Source of the DNA: CAZZIZ01 sp964654535
Lineage (GTDB): Bacteria > Bacteroidota > Bacteroidia > Chitinophagales > UBA2359
Direction of reading: 5' to 3'
Length of the DNA stretch: 13,191 nt
Assembly (NCBI GenBank): GCA_964654535.1
Contig: CAZZIZ010000094.1
Location: 1 to 13,191, forward strand
Shown here: piece by piece, positions 6,666 to 13,136 of the stretch
Layout of the letters: each line of letters opens with the position of its first letter
Numbering within the stretch: the first letter of the stretch is position 1
Made by a program: the position numbers and the translations under genes
Notes under the pieces: model-generated
Seen by the model: only the letters and a program-made list of their open reading frames with translations
What the model was told of the DNA's origin: nothing
Databases searched by the model: none

Positions 6666-8219
6666 ATGAAAAGCTTCAAATTCATCTTCTCAATCATCTT
6701 GGTCTTCGGATTCGTTTCGGCTACAGCTCAAGACGATTTGTACTACACGCCAGGCGACAACGATAGTTACGATTACTATGACGACCAAGGCGGCGACAAC
6801 ATTTCAAATAATTCTTACGGTGATTCCGGCGAAGATTATGTCTTGTATGACAACGACGATTACGATTACTACTATTCTTCTCGTATCCGTCGCTTCAGCA
6901 ACAATCGTCAATACCGTGGGTATGGATATTTCGACGATGTTTACACCAACAGATATTACTATGATAGAGATCCAAGATTTTTTGGATACTCAATCTACGA
7001 TCGTCCATCATACTCTTGGGGCGTAAGAAACTTCTCACCAGGATGGTCGAGTGTTTTCTTTATCGGAAATGGTTTCTCTGTTTTCCCTTACTGGTCAGGC
7101 AGAAGAAGTTTCAACCGTTTCAATCCATGGAGAAGCCGCCGTGCTTGGGCAACACCAGCTTGGGCGTACTCAGGATTTTATAACAACCCTTACTACTTTG
7201 GACCTTCGTACTACGGTAACAGTTTCTATAATAACTACTACAATGCATGTGGTGGCGGTTTTGGTGGCTACAATGGAATTGTAAACAACAACAATTACTA
7301 CTACAATAGTTTCGCCATTAGCGATGCAACTGGAGCAAGTAGCAATACATACTACGGACCAAGAGCTGGAAGAGCAAACTTGGGTGGTTTTAGCAGTAGT
7401 GCTATACGTGCCAACAAAGATGCAGCGGCTCAAGCAAATCCTGCCAATGGTCAGTTGCAACAAGCTAGTCCTGCTAATAGCAGACCAAGTGGAACGGTAA
7501 ATGCGCCGGTTAATCCAGGTCGTTTGCAAAAGCCGGCTAATCCAAATGCAGCAGGTTCTGCAGCGAAGCCTGGAACAGTATATCAGAGACCAGGAACAGC
7601 AACGCCAAATACTAGACCGGTAACAAAGCCTGTGACTAAGCCAGCAACTAAGCCTAATTCTAACTCGAAAGTAACGACGACACGTCCTGCAACTACAACT
7701 ACCCGTCCAGCTACAACTACTACTCGTCCAGCGACTACAAATACTCGCCCACCGGCAAGTACTAAACCAGCTGCACCGAGTACGAACAGAACTTTTGAGC
7801 GTACTAATCGTACCAATGCGAAGGAAGATAAAAAGGCACGTGAGCAACGTTTGTTGAAAGACATGCGTGACTGGCAGCAGAACAACGATCGTGAGAAGCA
7901 GCGTCAAGACAGAGCAAATGAGCAACGTCAACGTCAAAGACAATTGCAACAGAAGGAGCAACGTCGCCAGCGTCAGCAGCAGCAACGTACTCAACCTAGC
8001 CGCCAGCAGCAGCAACGTACTCAACCGAGTCGCCAGCAGCAGCAGCGTACTCAACCGAGCCGTACGAATAGAAGCAATAGCTCTTCTGGTTCTAGCATCA
8101 GAGAGCGCGCAAGATCTGGTTCAAGCAGAAGTTCTTCAACTAGAAGCTCATCTGGTTCTTCAAGAAGTAGCTCAGGTTCTAGATCAGGAAGTACGCGCAG
8201 TTCGCGTAACCCTAGATAG
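6666..8219 (+). CDS. Secreted Tyr-rich, low-complexity surface protein
   Basis: This is an exported protein of 517 residues with no catalytic domain that I recognise. The layout is a signal peptide (1-22, ending SATAQ); an acidic Asp/Tyr/Gly/Asn segment (23-75); SSRIRRF (71-77); an aromatic, arginine-containing region (78-235) rich in Tyr, Phe, Trp, Asn and Gly with one cysteine near 195; an Ala/Pro/Asn linker (240-335); threonine-proline repeats TTRPATT (about 338-358); a long basic Gln/Arg segment (about 385-466) with three exact RQQQQRTQPS units; and a Ser/Arg tail (467-517). The N-terminus is strongly acidic and the C-terminus strongly basic. Similar proteins (acidic Tyr start, SSRIRRF, aromatic middle) occur in Bacteroidota as uncharacterised proteins, as I recall. 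A cell-surface, matrix or adhesive role is inference only. It is probably monocistronic, ending in a good terminator. Long antisense frames here reflect codon composition. Confidence 0.85.
   Translation: MKSFKFIFSIILVFGFVSATAQDDLYYTPGDNDSYDYYDDQGGDNISNNSYGDSGEDYVLYDNDDYDYYYSSRIRRFSNNRQYRGYGYFDDVYTNRYYYDRDPRFFGYSIYDRPSYSWGVRNFSPGWSSVFFIGNGFSVFPYWSGRRSFNRFNPWRSRRAWATPAWAYSGFYNNPYYFGPSYYGNSFYNNYYNACGGGFGGYNGIVNNNNYYYNSFAISDATGASSNTYYGPRAGRANLGGFSSSAIRANKDAAAQANPANGQLQQASPANSRPSGTVNAPVNPGRLQKPANPNAAGSAAKPGTVYQRPGTATPNTRPVTKPVTKPATKPNSNSKVTTTRPATTTTRPATTTTRPATTNTRPPASTKPAAPSTNRTFERTNRTNAKEDKKAREQRLLKDMRDWQQNNDREKQRQDRANEQRQRQRQLQQKEQRRQRQQQQRTQPSRQQQQRTQPSRQQQQRTQPSRTNRSNSSSGSSIRERARSGSSRSSSTRSSSGSSRSSSGSRSGSTRSSRNPR
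7677..7739 (+). repeat. Tandem 21-bp coding repeat (TTRPATT)
   Basis: Three 21-nt units at 7677-7697, 7698-7718 and 7719-7739 encode TTRPATT, followed by a degenerate NTRPPAS unit. Synonymous third positions differ between units, so this is not a very recent duplication. The segment would form an extended Thr/Pro spacer, possibly a site for O-glycosylation, which is known in Bacteroidota; that role is inferred. Confidence 0.8.
7971..8060 (+). repeat. Tandem 30-bp coding repeat (RQQQQRTQPS)
   Basis: Three consecutive 30-nt units (7971-8000, 8001-8030, 8031-8060) encode identical RQQQQRTQPS decapeptides and differ at only a few nucleotides, mostly third positions. High nucleotide identity and exact phase suggest recent expansion, so copy number may vary between strains. 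Confidence 0.9.
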
Positions 8220-8234
8220 AACAACAATATTGAT

Positions 8235-8269
8235 AGCCCTTCAGGATTTTCATTCTGGAGGGCTTTTTT
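8235..8269 (+). terminator. Rho-independent terminator after the Tyr-rich gene
   Basis: The stem AGCCCTTCAG (8235-8244) pairs with CTGGAGGGCT (8255-8264), with one T-G wobble, around a 10-nt loop. The arm runs directly into TTTTTT (8264-8269). It lies 15 nt past the stop codon of the Tyr-rich gene and is the clearest intrinsic terminator in the window. It separates that gene from the FadL-like gene. Confidence 0.9.
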
Positions 8270-8304
8270 ACACCCATAAGTCAAACTTTATAAACTATTT
8301 TCAA

Positions 8305-8317
8305 AGACCATTGGTCT
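8305..8317. promoter_or_regulatory. Palindrome AGACCA-T-TGGTCT upstream of FadL-like gene
   Basis: A perfect 6-bp inverted repeat around a single T lies 20 nt before the ATG at 8338, in the region where a promoter or operator would sit. No clear TAnnTTTG box is found nearby. An operator function is only a possibility. Confidence 0.25.
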
Positions 8318-8337
8318 GTTGAATCAATTTAGCATAC

Positions 8338-9822
8338 ATGAAAAACTCCTTCTCACTCATACTCTTCGGCTTAATGACAGCGCTAACTATGCAAGCGCAA
8401 ACGCCGGAAGACATTTTTAACTATTCTCAACGCAGCATTAGTGGTACCGCGCGTTCGCTTGCTCTTGGTGGAGCCCAGACTTCATTAGGAGCGGAATTTG
8501 GATCACTAACTTATAATCCCGCAGGAGTGGCGCTTTACAGAAGTTCGGAGCTTACCGTAAGCCCCGGAGTAGAATCTGTAAATAACGATGCCTCTTATCT
8601 TTCGAATTCGGAAGAGACAATAGATACTGGTTTTAGTTTCGGTGGAATAGGATTAGTGTTTACCGCTAAACCAAACAAACGACAACAGAAAAAGGGCTGG
8701 CAGTTCAAAAACTTTGCTGTTGGTATGAACAGAGTTTACACATACAACCGCGAGATTGTGAGCGAAGCATTCAACCCTGAAAGTTCTATCACCGACTTCT
8801 TTGCTGAAGACGCAGAAGGTTTTAGCGAACCAGAATTGTTTGATGCCAATCTCAATAATTTTGGTGCGCTCGCTTATAGAGCGTTTCTTATTGATCCTAC
8901 AAATACAGAAGGGTTTTACACTTCTATTTTAGATAATGGACAGATAGATCAACGTGAACGCGTTGCAAGCTCGGGTCGCAAAAACGAAATTCTCTTAAGC
9001 TATGGTGGCAATTTTAAAGACCGATTTTATTTTGGAGGTGCCTTAGGAATTGTGAGTCTTCAAAATGAACAGAGCACTACTCTAACCGAAACTGATAACC
9101 AGGGTCTTTACCCAAATTTTGAAACCCTCAGACTAAGTGAAAGCATAAATGTAACTGGCTCAGGTGTTAATGTAAGCCTTGGAGCGATTATGCGCTTAAG
9201 CGATGAGCTGCGTATAGGTGCTTCTATAAAGTCGCCAACTAGATATAACTTAACCGAAACGTTCAATTCAAATGTAAGTGCCATTACGCTGGGTGGAAAT
9301 GGTATCGAAACGATGGAGGAATTTTCACCCGATGGTTTCTTTGAATATGATGCCGTTGAGCCATATCGCTTTACTGGAGGGCTTTCTTATTTCTTTAAGA
9401 AGCGGGGCTTCATTGCCATAGACTACGAACTGGTTGATTACAGTACAATGAGAGCGCGCTTTGCTGAAGATGCTTTCGATGATGCTGAGAACGCGCTAAA
9501 CCAGGCTATTATAGAAAGGTTCCAAGCAAGCCATACCCTTAAGATTGGTGCGGAAGTAAACTTGAAACGTGGTTTTGCCGCGCGAGGAGGCTACAATATA
9601 ACTACTAGTCCATATGTAGATGAAAGCCTTAAATCTACGCTCATTCGTTTTGCACTAGGTCTTGGTTACAGAACTGAAAAGTACTTTGTTGATGTGGCCT
9701 ATAGCTTATCTAACGCAGACTTTGTTCGTCAGCCTTATAGTTTGGCGAACAGAGAATTGGCTCAAGTCGATGTGACGCAGAAAGAAACAAATATTCTGAT
9801 AACGCTAGGTACGCGGTTCTAG
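8338..9822 (+). CDS. FadL/OmpP1-like outer-membrane transporter
   Basis: This is a 494-residue outer-membrane barrel protein of the OmpP1/FadL/TodX superfamily, whose members pass hydrophobic molecules such as long-chain fatty acids or aromatic hydrocarbons across the outer membrane. A signal peptide (about 1-20, ending MQAQ) precedes TPEDIFNYSQRSISGTARSLALGGAQTSLG and the characteristic SLTYNPAGVALYRSSELTVSP (about 56-76), where NPAG is the family's N-terminal hatch signature. The remainder alternates strand-like segments, including IGASIKSPTRYNLTETF and TLKIGAEVNLKRGFAARGGYNI, and ends GTRF with the C-terminal phenylalanine expected of barrels. The length is close to the family norm of about 430-500. 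It stands alone between the terminator of the preceding gene and an inverted-repeat element 18 nt past its stop. Substrate specificity cannot be read from the sequence. Confidence 0.88.
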   Translation: MKNSFSLILFGLMTALTMQAQTPEDIFNYSQRSISGTARSLALGGAQTSLGAEFGSLTYNPAGVALYRSSELTVSPGVESVNNDASYLSNSEETIDTGFSFGGIGLVFTAKPNKRQQKKGWQFKNFAVGMNRVYTYNREIVSEAFNPESSITDFFAEDAEGFSEPELFDANLNNFGALAYRAFLIDPTNTEGFYTSILDNGQIDQRERVASSGRKNEILLSYGGNFKDRFYFGGALGIVSLQNEQSTTLTETDNQGLYPNFETLRLSESINVTGSGVNVSLGAIMRLSDELRIGASIKSPTRYNLTETFNSNVSAITLGGNGIETMEEFSPDGFFEYDAVEPYRFTGGLSYFFKKRGFIAIDYELVDYSTMRARFAEDAFDDAENALNQAIIERFQASHTLKIGAEVNLKRGFAARGGYNITTSPYVDESLKSTLIRFALGLGYRTEKYFVDVAYSLSNADFVRQPYSLANRELAQVDVTQKETNILITLGTRF

Positions 9823-9840
9823 TCGGATTTGATTCATTTA

Positions 9841-9965
9841 TAACCTCTTTGTAATTTCGAACGTAGTGAGAAATCTTACGTTATGTACAATCCGCCACGT
9901 ACATAGCGTCAGGTACTATGCGTAAGATTTCTCCTATCGTCGAAATGACAATTTGAGAGAGGTTA
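9841..9965. repeat. Inverted-repeat element, GTCATTTCGA family
   Basis: Outer arms TAACCTCT (9841-9848)/AGAGGTTA (9958-9965) enclose two facing copies of one sequence: ATTTCGAACGTAGTGAGAAA and on to CTTACG at 9854-9880, versus the reverse complement at 9921-9946 (ATTTCGACGATAGGAGAAAT continuing CTTACG). An inner stem TATGTAC (9882-9888)/GTACATA (9898-9904) caps it. The whole can form a roughly 125-nt imperfect hairpin. It sits 18 nt after the FadL-like stop and 13 nt before repeat copy C, in the convergent gap with the TPR gene. Related single arms are at 6183-6212 and 13086-13112. It could act as a bidirectional 3'-end structure or be a miniature mobile element. Confidence 0.8.
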
Positions 9966-9978
9966 ACGTTTCTAAATT

Positions 9979-10198
9979 CGCGTAAGGGATAGTAATGATG
10001 CGACCGAAGGGGAGCAGTCTCCTTTGTTGAGCCAGTAAATTCTTACCGCCTTAGCGGTAGAAGAATTTGCTTTGGCGAAACAAGAAGGAGACCGAAGCGA
10101 AGCGGAGTCATGGATAGCCCGACCCCAATTTGCTTTCGCATCGCTTTCCGGAGGAAGAAGGGATTTGCGAGAAAGCAGAAATTGGGGTTACGCCCAAA
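9979..10198 (-). repeat. Structured dispersed repeat, copy C
   Basis: Read on the minus strand it begins TTTGGGCGTAACCCC at 10198 and ends CTATCCCTTACGCG at 9979. The head hairpin pairs CCCCAATTT (10123-10131) with AAATTGGGG (10179-10187) and GCTTTC (10132-10137) with GAAAGC (10171-10176). The connector is GGGTCGGGCTATCC. The middle hairpin (10017-10092, 76 nt) is closed by GTCTCC/GGAGAC and has the same TACCGC-TAAG-GCGGTA tip as copy B. The ends pair GCGTAA/TTACGC. The head hairpin sequence is unrelated to that of B although the rest aligns. It begins 8 nt past the TPR gene's stop codon, head first. Confidence 0.88.
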
Positions 10199-10206
10199 TA
10201 AAAATC

Positions 10207-10515
10207 TTATTGCAAAGATTCCAAAGCAGATTTCAACTCACTCAGTGTACGATCCGCATTTTCTTTTTCGGCCAACTTTATACCCGCTTCGTAGATCGCG
10301 ATTGCCTCTTGACTTTTATCGAGGCCCTCCTTGGTTTTACCTAGTTGATAGTAGACGGCCAGATACTCTTGGTCGGCTTCATTGCATTTTTCGAACCAAG
10401 GTTCGGCGGCGGCGTAATCGGCTGAGCCAAAGTGCTCTAATCCCATAGCATAAAGCAAAAATGGGTCCTTTGGTTGCATTTCTAAAAATCGCTTAAGCTG
10501 TAGTTTACGGTCCAA
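10207..10515 (-). CDS. Small TPR protein
   Basis: This is a 102-residue cytoplasmic protein made of tetratricopeptide-like helices. Residues about 18-48 (DPFLLYAMGLEHFGSADYAAAEPWFEKC) and 50-83 (EYLAVYYQLGKTKEGLDKSQEAIAIYEAGI) form two TPR units followed by a capping helix (84-102). No signal peptide or membrane segment is present, so a protein-binding scaffold role is inferred and the partner is unknown. The only in-frame start that keeps the leading RKLQLKRFLEMQPKDPF helix is TTG at 10515, with an upstream in-frame stop at 10519-10521; the first ATG would be residue 13 (10479). As I recall, Bacteroidota relatives start with a similar RxxQLxxFLxxxPxDPF segment, which favours TTG. The gene is divergent from etfB and convergent with the FadL-like gene. 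Confidence 0.85.
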   Translation of the reverse strand: MDRKLQLKRFLEMQPKDPFLLYAMGLEHFGSADYAAAEPWFEKCNEADQEYLAVYYQLGKTKEGLDKSQEAIAIYEAGIKLAEKENADRTLSELKSALESLQ

Positions 10516-10532
10516 ATTCTAAATATTTAAGT

Positions 10533-10568
10533 GCGAAAATTCGCTATTTTTGCAGCGCTTAATTAAGC
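10533..10568 (+). promoter_or_regulatory. Candidate etfB promoter with palindromes
   Basis: TATTTTTG (10545-10552) matches the TAnnTTTG -7 consensus. Directly upstream is GCGAA-AA-TTCGC (10533-10544), and directly downstream is the perfect palindrome GCTTAATTAAGC (10557-10568), at the expected transcription start. The leader to the ATG at 10587 would be about 28 nt and is A-rich. A -33 TTG is not evident. The TTTG-CAGC-GCTTAATTAAGC layout closely resembles the one before proS. Confidence 0.5.
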
Positions 10569-10586
10569 ATAAAAAACGAAAAATTT

Positions 10587-11330
10587 ATGAATACTCTTGT
10601 TTGTATTAGTAAGGTACCCGATACTACTTCAAAAATTGCCTTTACCGACAATAATTCTAAGTTTAGTACGGATGGTGTACAGTTTATAATGAACCCAACC
10701 GACGAATGGTATGCCCTGGTGCGTGCTGTAGAGCTAAAAGAACAGGCCGGAGGAACGGTAACTGTAGTTAATGTAGGTGGCGCCGAGAATGATCAGATAA
10801 TCCGCAAGGCGCTGGCTATAGGTGCAGATACTGCGGTACGCATAGATGCTGAACCAACCGATGCTTATGTAGTGGCGGCTCAAATAGCGGCTTATGCAAA
10901 AGACAAAAACTTCGACGTTGTATTTACGGGTAAAGAAACTATTGACTACAACGGTTTTGTAGTAGGTGGTATGTTGTCCGAACTATTGGGTGCGGCTTAT
11001 GTTTCTTTGGCTACCAAAATGACTTTTAACGGTAATACTGCCGAAATAGAACGAGAGATAGAAGGTGGCGAAGAAGTGTTGGATGTAAACACGCCATTTG
11101 TAGTTAGTTGTCAGAAGGGAGTCGCTGAGCAGCGCATACCAAACATGCGAGGTATTATGCAGGCACGTAGTAAGCCGCTTGAGGTTGTTCCGGGCGATGC
11201 TTCTATTACTGCACTGGCACCAATTGTTTCTTACGAAACACCAAAGGGTAGGGGTGAAGTAAAAATGATTGATGCAGAAAACCCAGAAGCATTGATTGAC
11301 TTATTGCGCAACGAAGCGAAGGTTATTTAA
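10587..11330 (+). CDS. etfB: Electron transfer flavoprotein, beta subunit
   Basis: The 247-residue small subunit of the soluble ETF heterodimer shuttles electrons from acyl-CoA and other flavin dehydrogenases to the respiratory chain via ETF:quinone oxidoreductase. The start MNTLVCISKVPDTTSKI is typical. Residues about 55-90 (TVTVVNVGG, then KALAIGADTAVRID) form the nucleotide-binding fold that holds AMP in canonical ETFs. GKETIDYNGFVVGGMLSELLG (about 111-131) is the conserved middle, and IPNMRGIMQARSKPLEVV (about 184-201) matches the family's (Y)PNxxxIMxAxxKP signature. The length is slightly under the 250-260 norm. It is first in an operon with etfA (18 nt gap). Features of bifurcating ETFs are not evident, so an ordinary catabolic ETF is the better reading. 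Confidence 0.96.
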   Translation: MNTLVCISKVPDTTSKIAFTDNNSKFSTDGVQFIMNPTDEWYALVRAVELKEQAGGTVTVVNVGGAENDQIIRKALAIGADTAVRIDAEPTDAYVVAAQIAAYAKDKNFDVVFTGKETIDYNGFVVGGMLSELLGAAYVSLATKMTFNGNTAEIEREIEGGEEVLDVNTPFVVSCQKGVAEQRIPNMRGIMQARSKPLEVVPGDASITALAPIVSYETPKGRGEVKMIDAENPEALIDLLRNEAKVI

Positions 11331-11348
11331 TTTTTAAAAAAGAAGACA

Positions 11349-12308
11349 ATGTCAGTTCTAGTATATATCGAAACTGCCGACGGCAGTACAAAGAAAGCAT
11401 CAGTTGAAGCGGCGGCTTATGGTGCAAAAATAGCCGAGCAATTAGGTACGGAAGCAGTTGGCCTCGCCGTGGGTGAAGCCGCTAATCTTGCCGATCTAGG
11501 AAACTATGGTTTATCCAAAGTGCTGCAGGTAAGCGGCGATGTGTTCAATAGTTTTGATGCTGCTGCACACACTGATGCCTTAGCGGCTGGTGTAGAAAGT
11601 GCGGGCGCTTCAGTTATTGTTACTTCACACAATTACAATGGTAAAGCAGTTTCTGCTCGCTTATCTGCTCGATTGAAAGCAGGTATGGTTGCAGGAGCGA
11701 CTAGCTTGCCAGATACGGCGGATGGATTCAAAGTTCAGAAGAGTGTTTTCTCTGGAAAGGGAATAGCGACTTATGAAATCAATACCGACGTGAAAATAGT
11801 TTCACTTAATCCGAACTCTTATCCAGTAGAAGCGGGATCAGGTACGGCAGCGGTCGAAGCTTTGGCGGTTACTTCTGCAGGAAGTGGTATAAAAGTGAAA
11901 GAAGTAAAAAAGCAATCGTCAAGCATACCATTGTCGGAAGCCGAATTGGTTGTTTCCGCAGGTAGAGGTTTGAAAGGTCCGGAGAACTGGGGAATGGTTG
12001 AAGAAATGGCTGGACTTTTAGGAGCGGCTACTGCTTGCTCGCGCGCTGTTTCTGATGTCGATTGGAGACCTCACCACGAGCACGTAGGTCAGACCGGATT
12101 GACGGTTCGTCCGAACTTATATATTGCCATTGCGATTTCGGGAGCCATTCAACATTTGGCTGGCGTAAACAGTAGTAAGACAATAGTTGTCATTAACAAA
12201 GATCCTGAGGCACCCTTCTTTAAATCAGCCGATTACGGTATAGTTGGGGACGCCTTTGAGGTGGTCCCGAAGCTGAACGAAGCCCTGAAGAAGTACAAAG
12301 GCGCGTAG
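11349..12308 (+). CDS. etfA: Electron transfer flavoprotein, alpha subunit
   Basis: The 319-residue large ETF subunit binds the FAD that carries the electrons. The N-terminal domain (about 1-185) has the ETF fold, including VIVTSHNYNGKAVSARLSARL (89-109). The C-terminal FAD domain shows the full signature: VVSAGRGLKGPENW (201-214), CSRAVSDVDW (230-239) with the FAD-contacting arginine, HVGQTG (245-250), AISGAIQH (262-269) and VINKDPEAPFFKSADYGIVGD (281-301). These are all ligands of the flavin in known structures. The length matches the family. It starts 18 nt after etfB and is followed after 26 nt by the BFN/UVR gene, so the three are likely co-transcribed. Together with EtfB it forms the cytoplasmic carrier for beta-oxidation and amino-acid degradation. 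Confidence 0.97.
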   Translation: MSVLVYIETADGSTKKASVEAAAYGAKIAEQLGTEAVGLAVGEAANLADLGNYGLSKVLQVSGDVFNSFDAAAHTDALAAGVESAGASVIVTSHNYNGKAVSARLSARLKAGMVAGATSLPDTADGFKVQKSVFSGKGIATYEINTDVKIVSLNPNSYPVEAGSGTAAVEALAVTSAGSGIKVKEVKKQSSSIPLSEAELVVSAGRGLKGPENWGMVEEMAGLLGAATACSRAVSDVDWRPHHEHVGQTGLTVRPNLYIAIAISGAIQHLAGVNSSKTIVVINKDPEAPFFKSADYGIVGDAFEVVPKLNEALKKYKGA

Positions 12309-12334
12309 TAATTTTTAGTACCTTCATATAGGTA

Positions 12335-12946
12335 ATGGACAAGCTTTTACTCGAAATTGTGGCCCTATCCCACAGCATTACGCAAGCGCAATCCTATGCG
12401 GTGGTTTTGGCTGAAGTCGATGGTCAACGTCGTCTGCCGATTGTAATCGGTTCATTTGAAGCGCAGGCTATTGCGGTTGCTACTGAGAAGTTCAAACCGA
12501 CTAGACCCTTGACCCACGATTTGGTCAAAAACATCTTTACCGAGTTCAACATTATCCTCAAGGAAGTCATTATCAATAATTTACTGGATGGTATTTTCTA
12601 CGCCAAGTTGGTTTGCGATTTGGATGGCGAGGAAATGGAAATTGACTCACGTACTTCAGACGCACTTGCTTTGGCAGCACGTTTTGATTGCCCCATTTAT
12701 ACCTACGAGTTCATAATGGATACCGCAGGAATTTTGCTCGACGAAATGGAGCAAAAGGGAGAGGGCGATTTGCCTAAATCGAAAAAGGCAGATAAGAAAG
12801 CCGGCGAGCCTGTTGAAAGTGGTGGTGGCACTGATCTGACCAAGCACTCCATAGAAAAGCTCAATGCGCTGTTGGCTGATGCCATTAAGAAGGAGGATTA
12901 TGAAAAGGCTGCTGGGATTCGCGATGAGATCAATAAGCGGTCTTAA
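12335..12946 (+). CDS. Bifunctional nuclease (BFN/DUF151) protein with UVR domain
   Basis: This is a 203-residue cytoplasmic protein. Residues 1-140 form a BFN/DUF151 domain: LSHSITQAQSYAVVLAEVDGQRRLPIVIGSFEAQAIA (11-47), RPLTHDLVKNIF (57-68) and IDSRTSDALALAARFDCPIY (103-122) are its conserved blocks. Plant and bacterial relatives have been reported to have RNase/DNase activity. A charged linker (about 141-167, Lys/Gly/Ser) leads to a UVR motif (about 168-202, SIEKLNALLADAIKKEDYEKAAGIRDEI), the helical hairpin UvrB uses to contact UvrC, here likely a protein-interaction module. BFN-UVR fusions behind etfBA are, as I recall, usual in Bacteroidota. A small hairpin TACCT (12319-12323)/AGGTA (12330-12334) abuts the ATG and may affect translation. 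Cellular role unknown. Confidence 0.92.
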   Translation: MDKLLLEIVALSHSITQAQSYAVVLAEVDGQRRLPIVIGSFEAQAIAVATEKFKPTRPLTHDLVKNIFTEFNIILKEVIINNLLDGIFYAKLVCDLDGEEMEIDSRTSDALALAARFDCPIYTYEFIMDTAGILLDEMEQKGEGDLPKSKKADKKAGEPVESGGGTDLTKHSIEKLNALLADAIKKEDYEKAAGIRDEINKRS

Positions 12947-12953
12947 CAAAGAT

Positions 12954-13032
12954 CTCACGCAAGGGTCCGCTTGTGTGTTCTGAAAATAAATACCAATTCT
13001 TATAAATACTCGCGCAAGAGTCTCGCTTGCGA
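12954..13032. repeat. Pair of CTCRCGCAAGRGTC hairpin repeats
   Basis: Two directly repeated units, CTCACGCAAGGGTCCGCTTG (12954-12973, continuing TGTG) and CTCGCGCAAGAGTCTCGCTT (13009-13028, continuing GCGA), are separated by about 32 nt of AT-rich sequence. The second folds as CGCAAG (13013-13018)/CTTGCG (13026-13031). They follow the etf operon by 8 nt and may form its 3' end, but no T-tract is present. The rest of 13033-13085 shows nothing recognisable. Confidence 0.6.
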
Positions 13033-13085
13033 AGCACACGATATAGTAATCCCATTTGACCCTAACGTTTTGAGGGCGAATCCAC

Positions 13086-13112
13086 AGATTTCTCGGCTGC
13101 GCTCGAAATGAC
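13086..13112 (-). repeat. GTCATTTCGA-type repeat remnant
   Basis: AGATTTCTCGGCTGCGCTCG followed by AAATGAC matches the right arm of the 9841-9965 element (AGATTTCTCCTATCGTCGAA then ATGAC), with a divergent middle. Only one arm is present. A T-rich stretch (13115-13128) follows. Confidence 0.6.
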
Positions 13113-13136
13113 TTGCTTTTTTTTGTTGTTGTGATG

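Noticed and set aside
7170..8054. Long minus-strand open frame (294 codons) opposite the Tyr-rich gene, plus a second one at 7583-7885
   Set aside because: Their translations are runs of Leu/Thr/Ser/Arg or Val/Ala/Gly that mirror the repetitive sense codons. There is no plausible start region, and the sense frame has a signal peptide, terminator and clear domain order.
5936..10198. Copies B and C as inverted ends of a composite transposon carrying the Tyr-rich and FadL-like genes
   Set aside because: B and C are only moderately similar and have different head hairpins, copies A and D lie elsewhere, and no transposase is present. They are better read as independent copies of a dispersed element.
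10072..10448. Plus-strand open frames of 90 and 112 codons across repeat C and the TPR gene
   Set aside because: They overlap copy C and the opposite strand of a well-supported TPR gene, and show no family resemblance.
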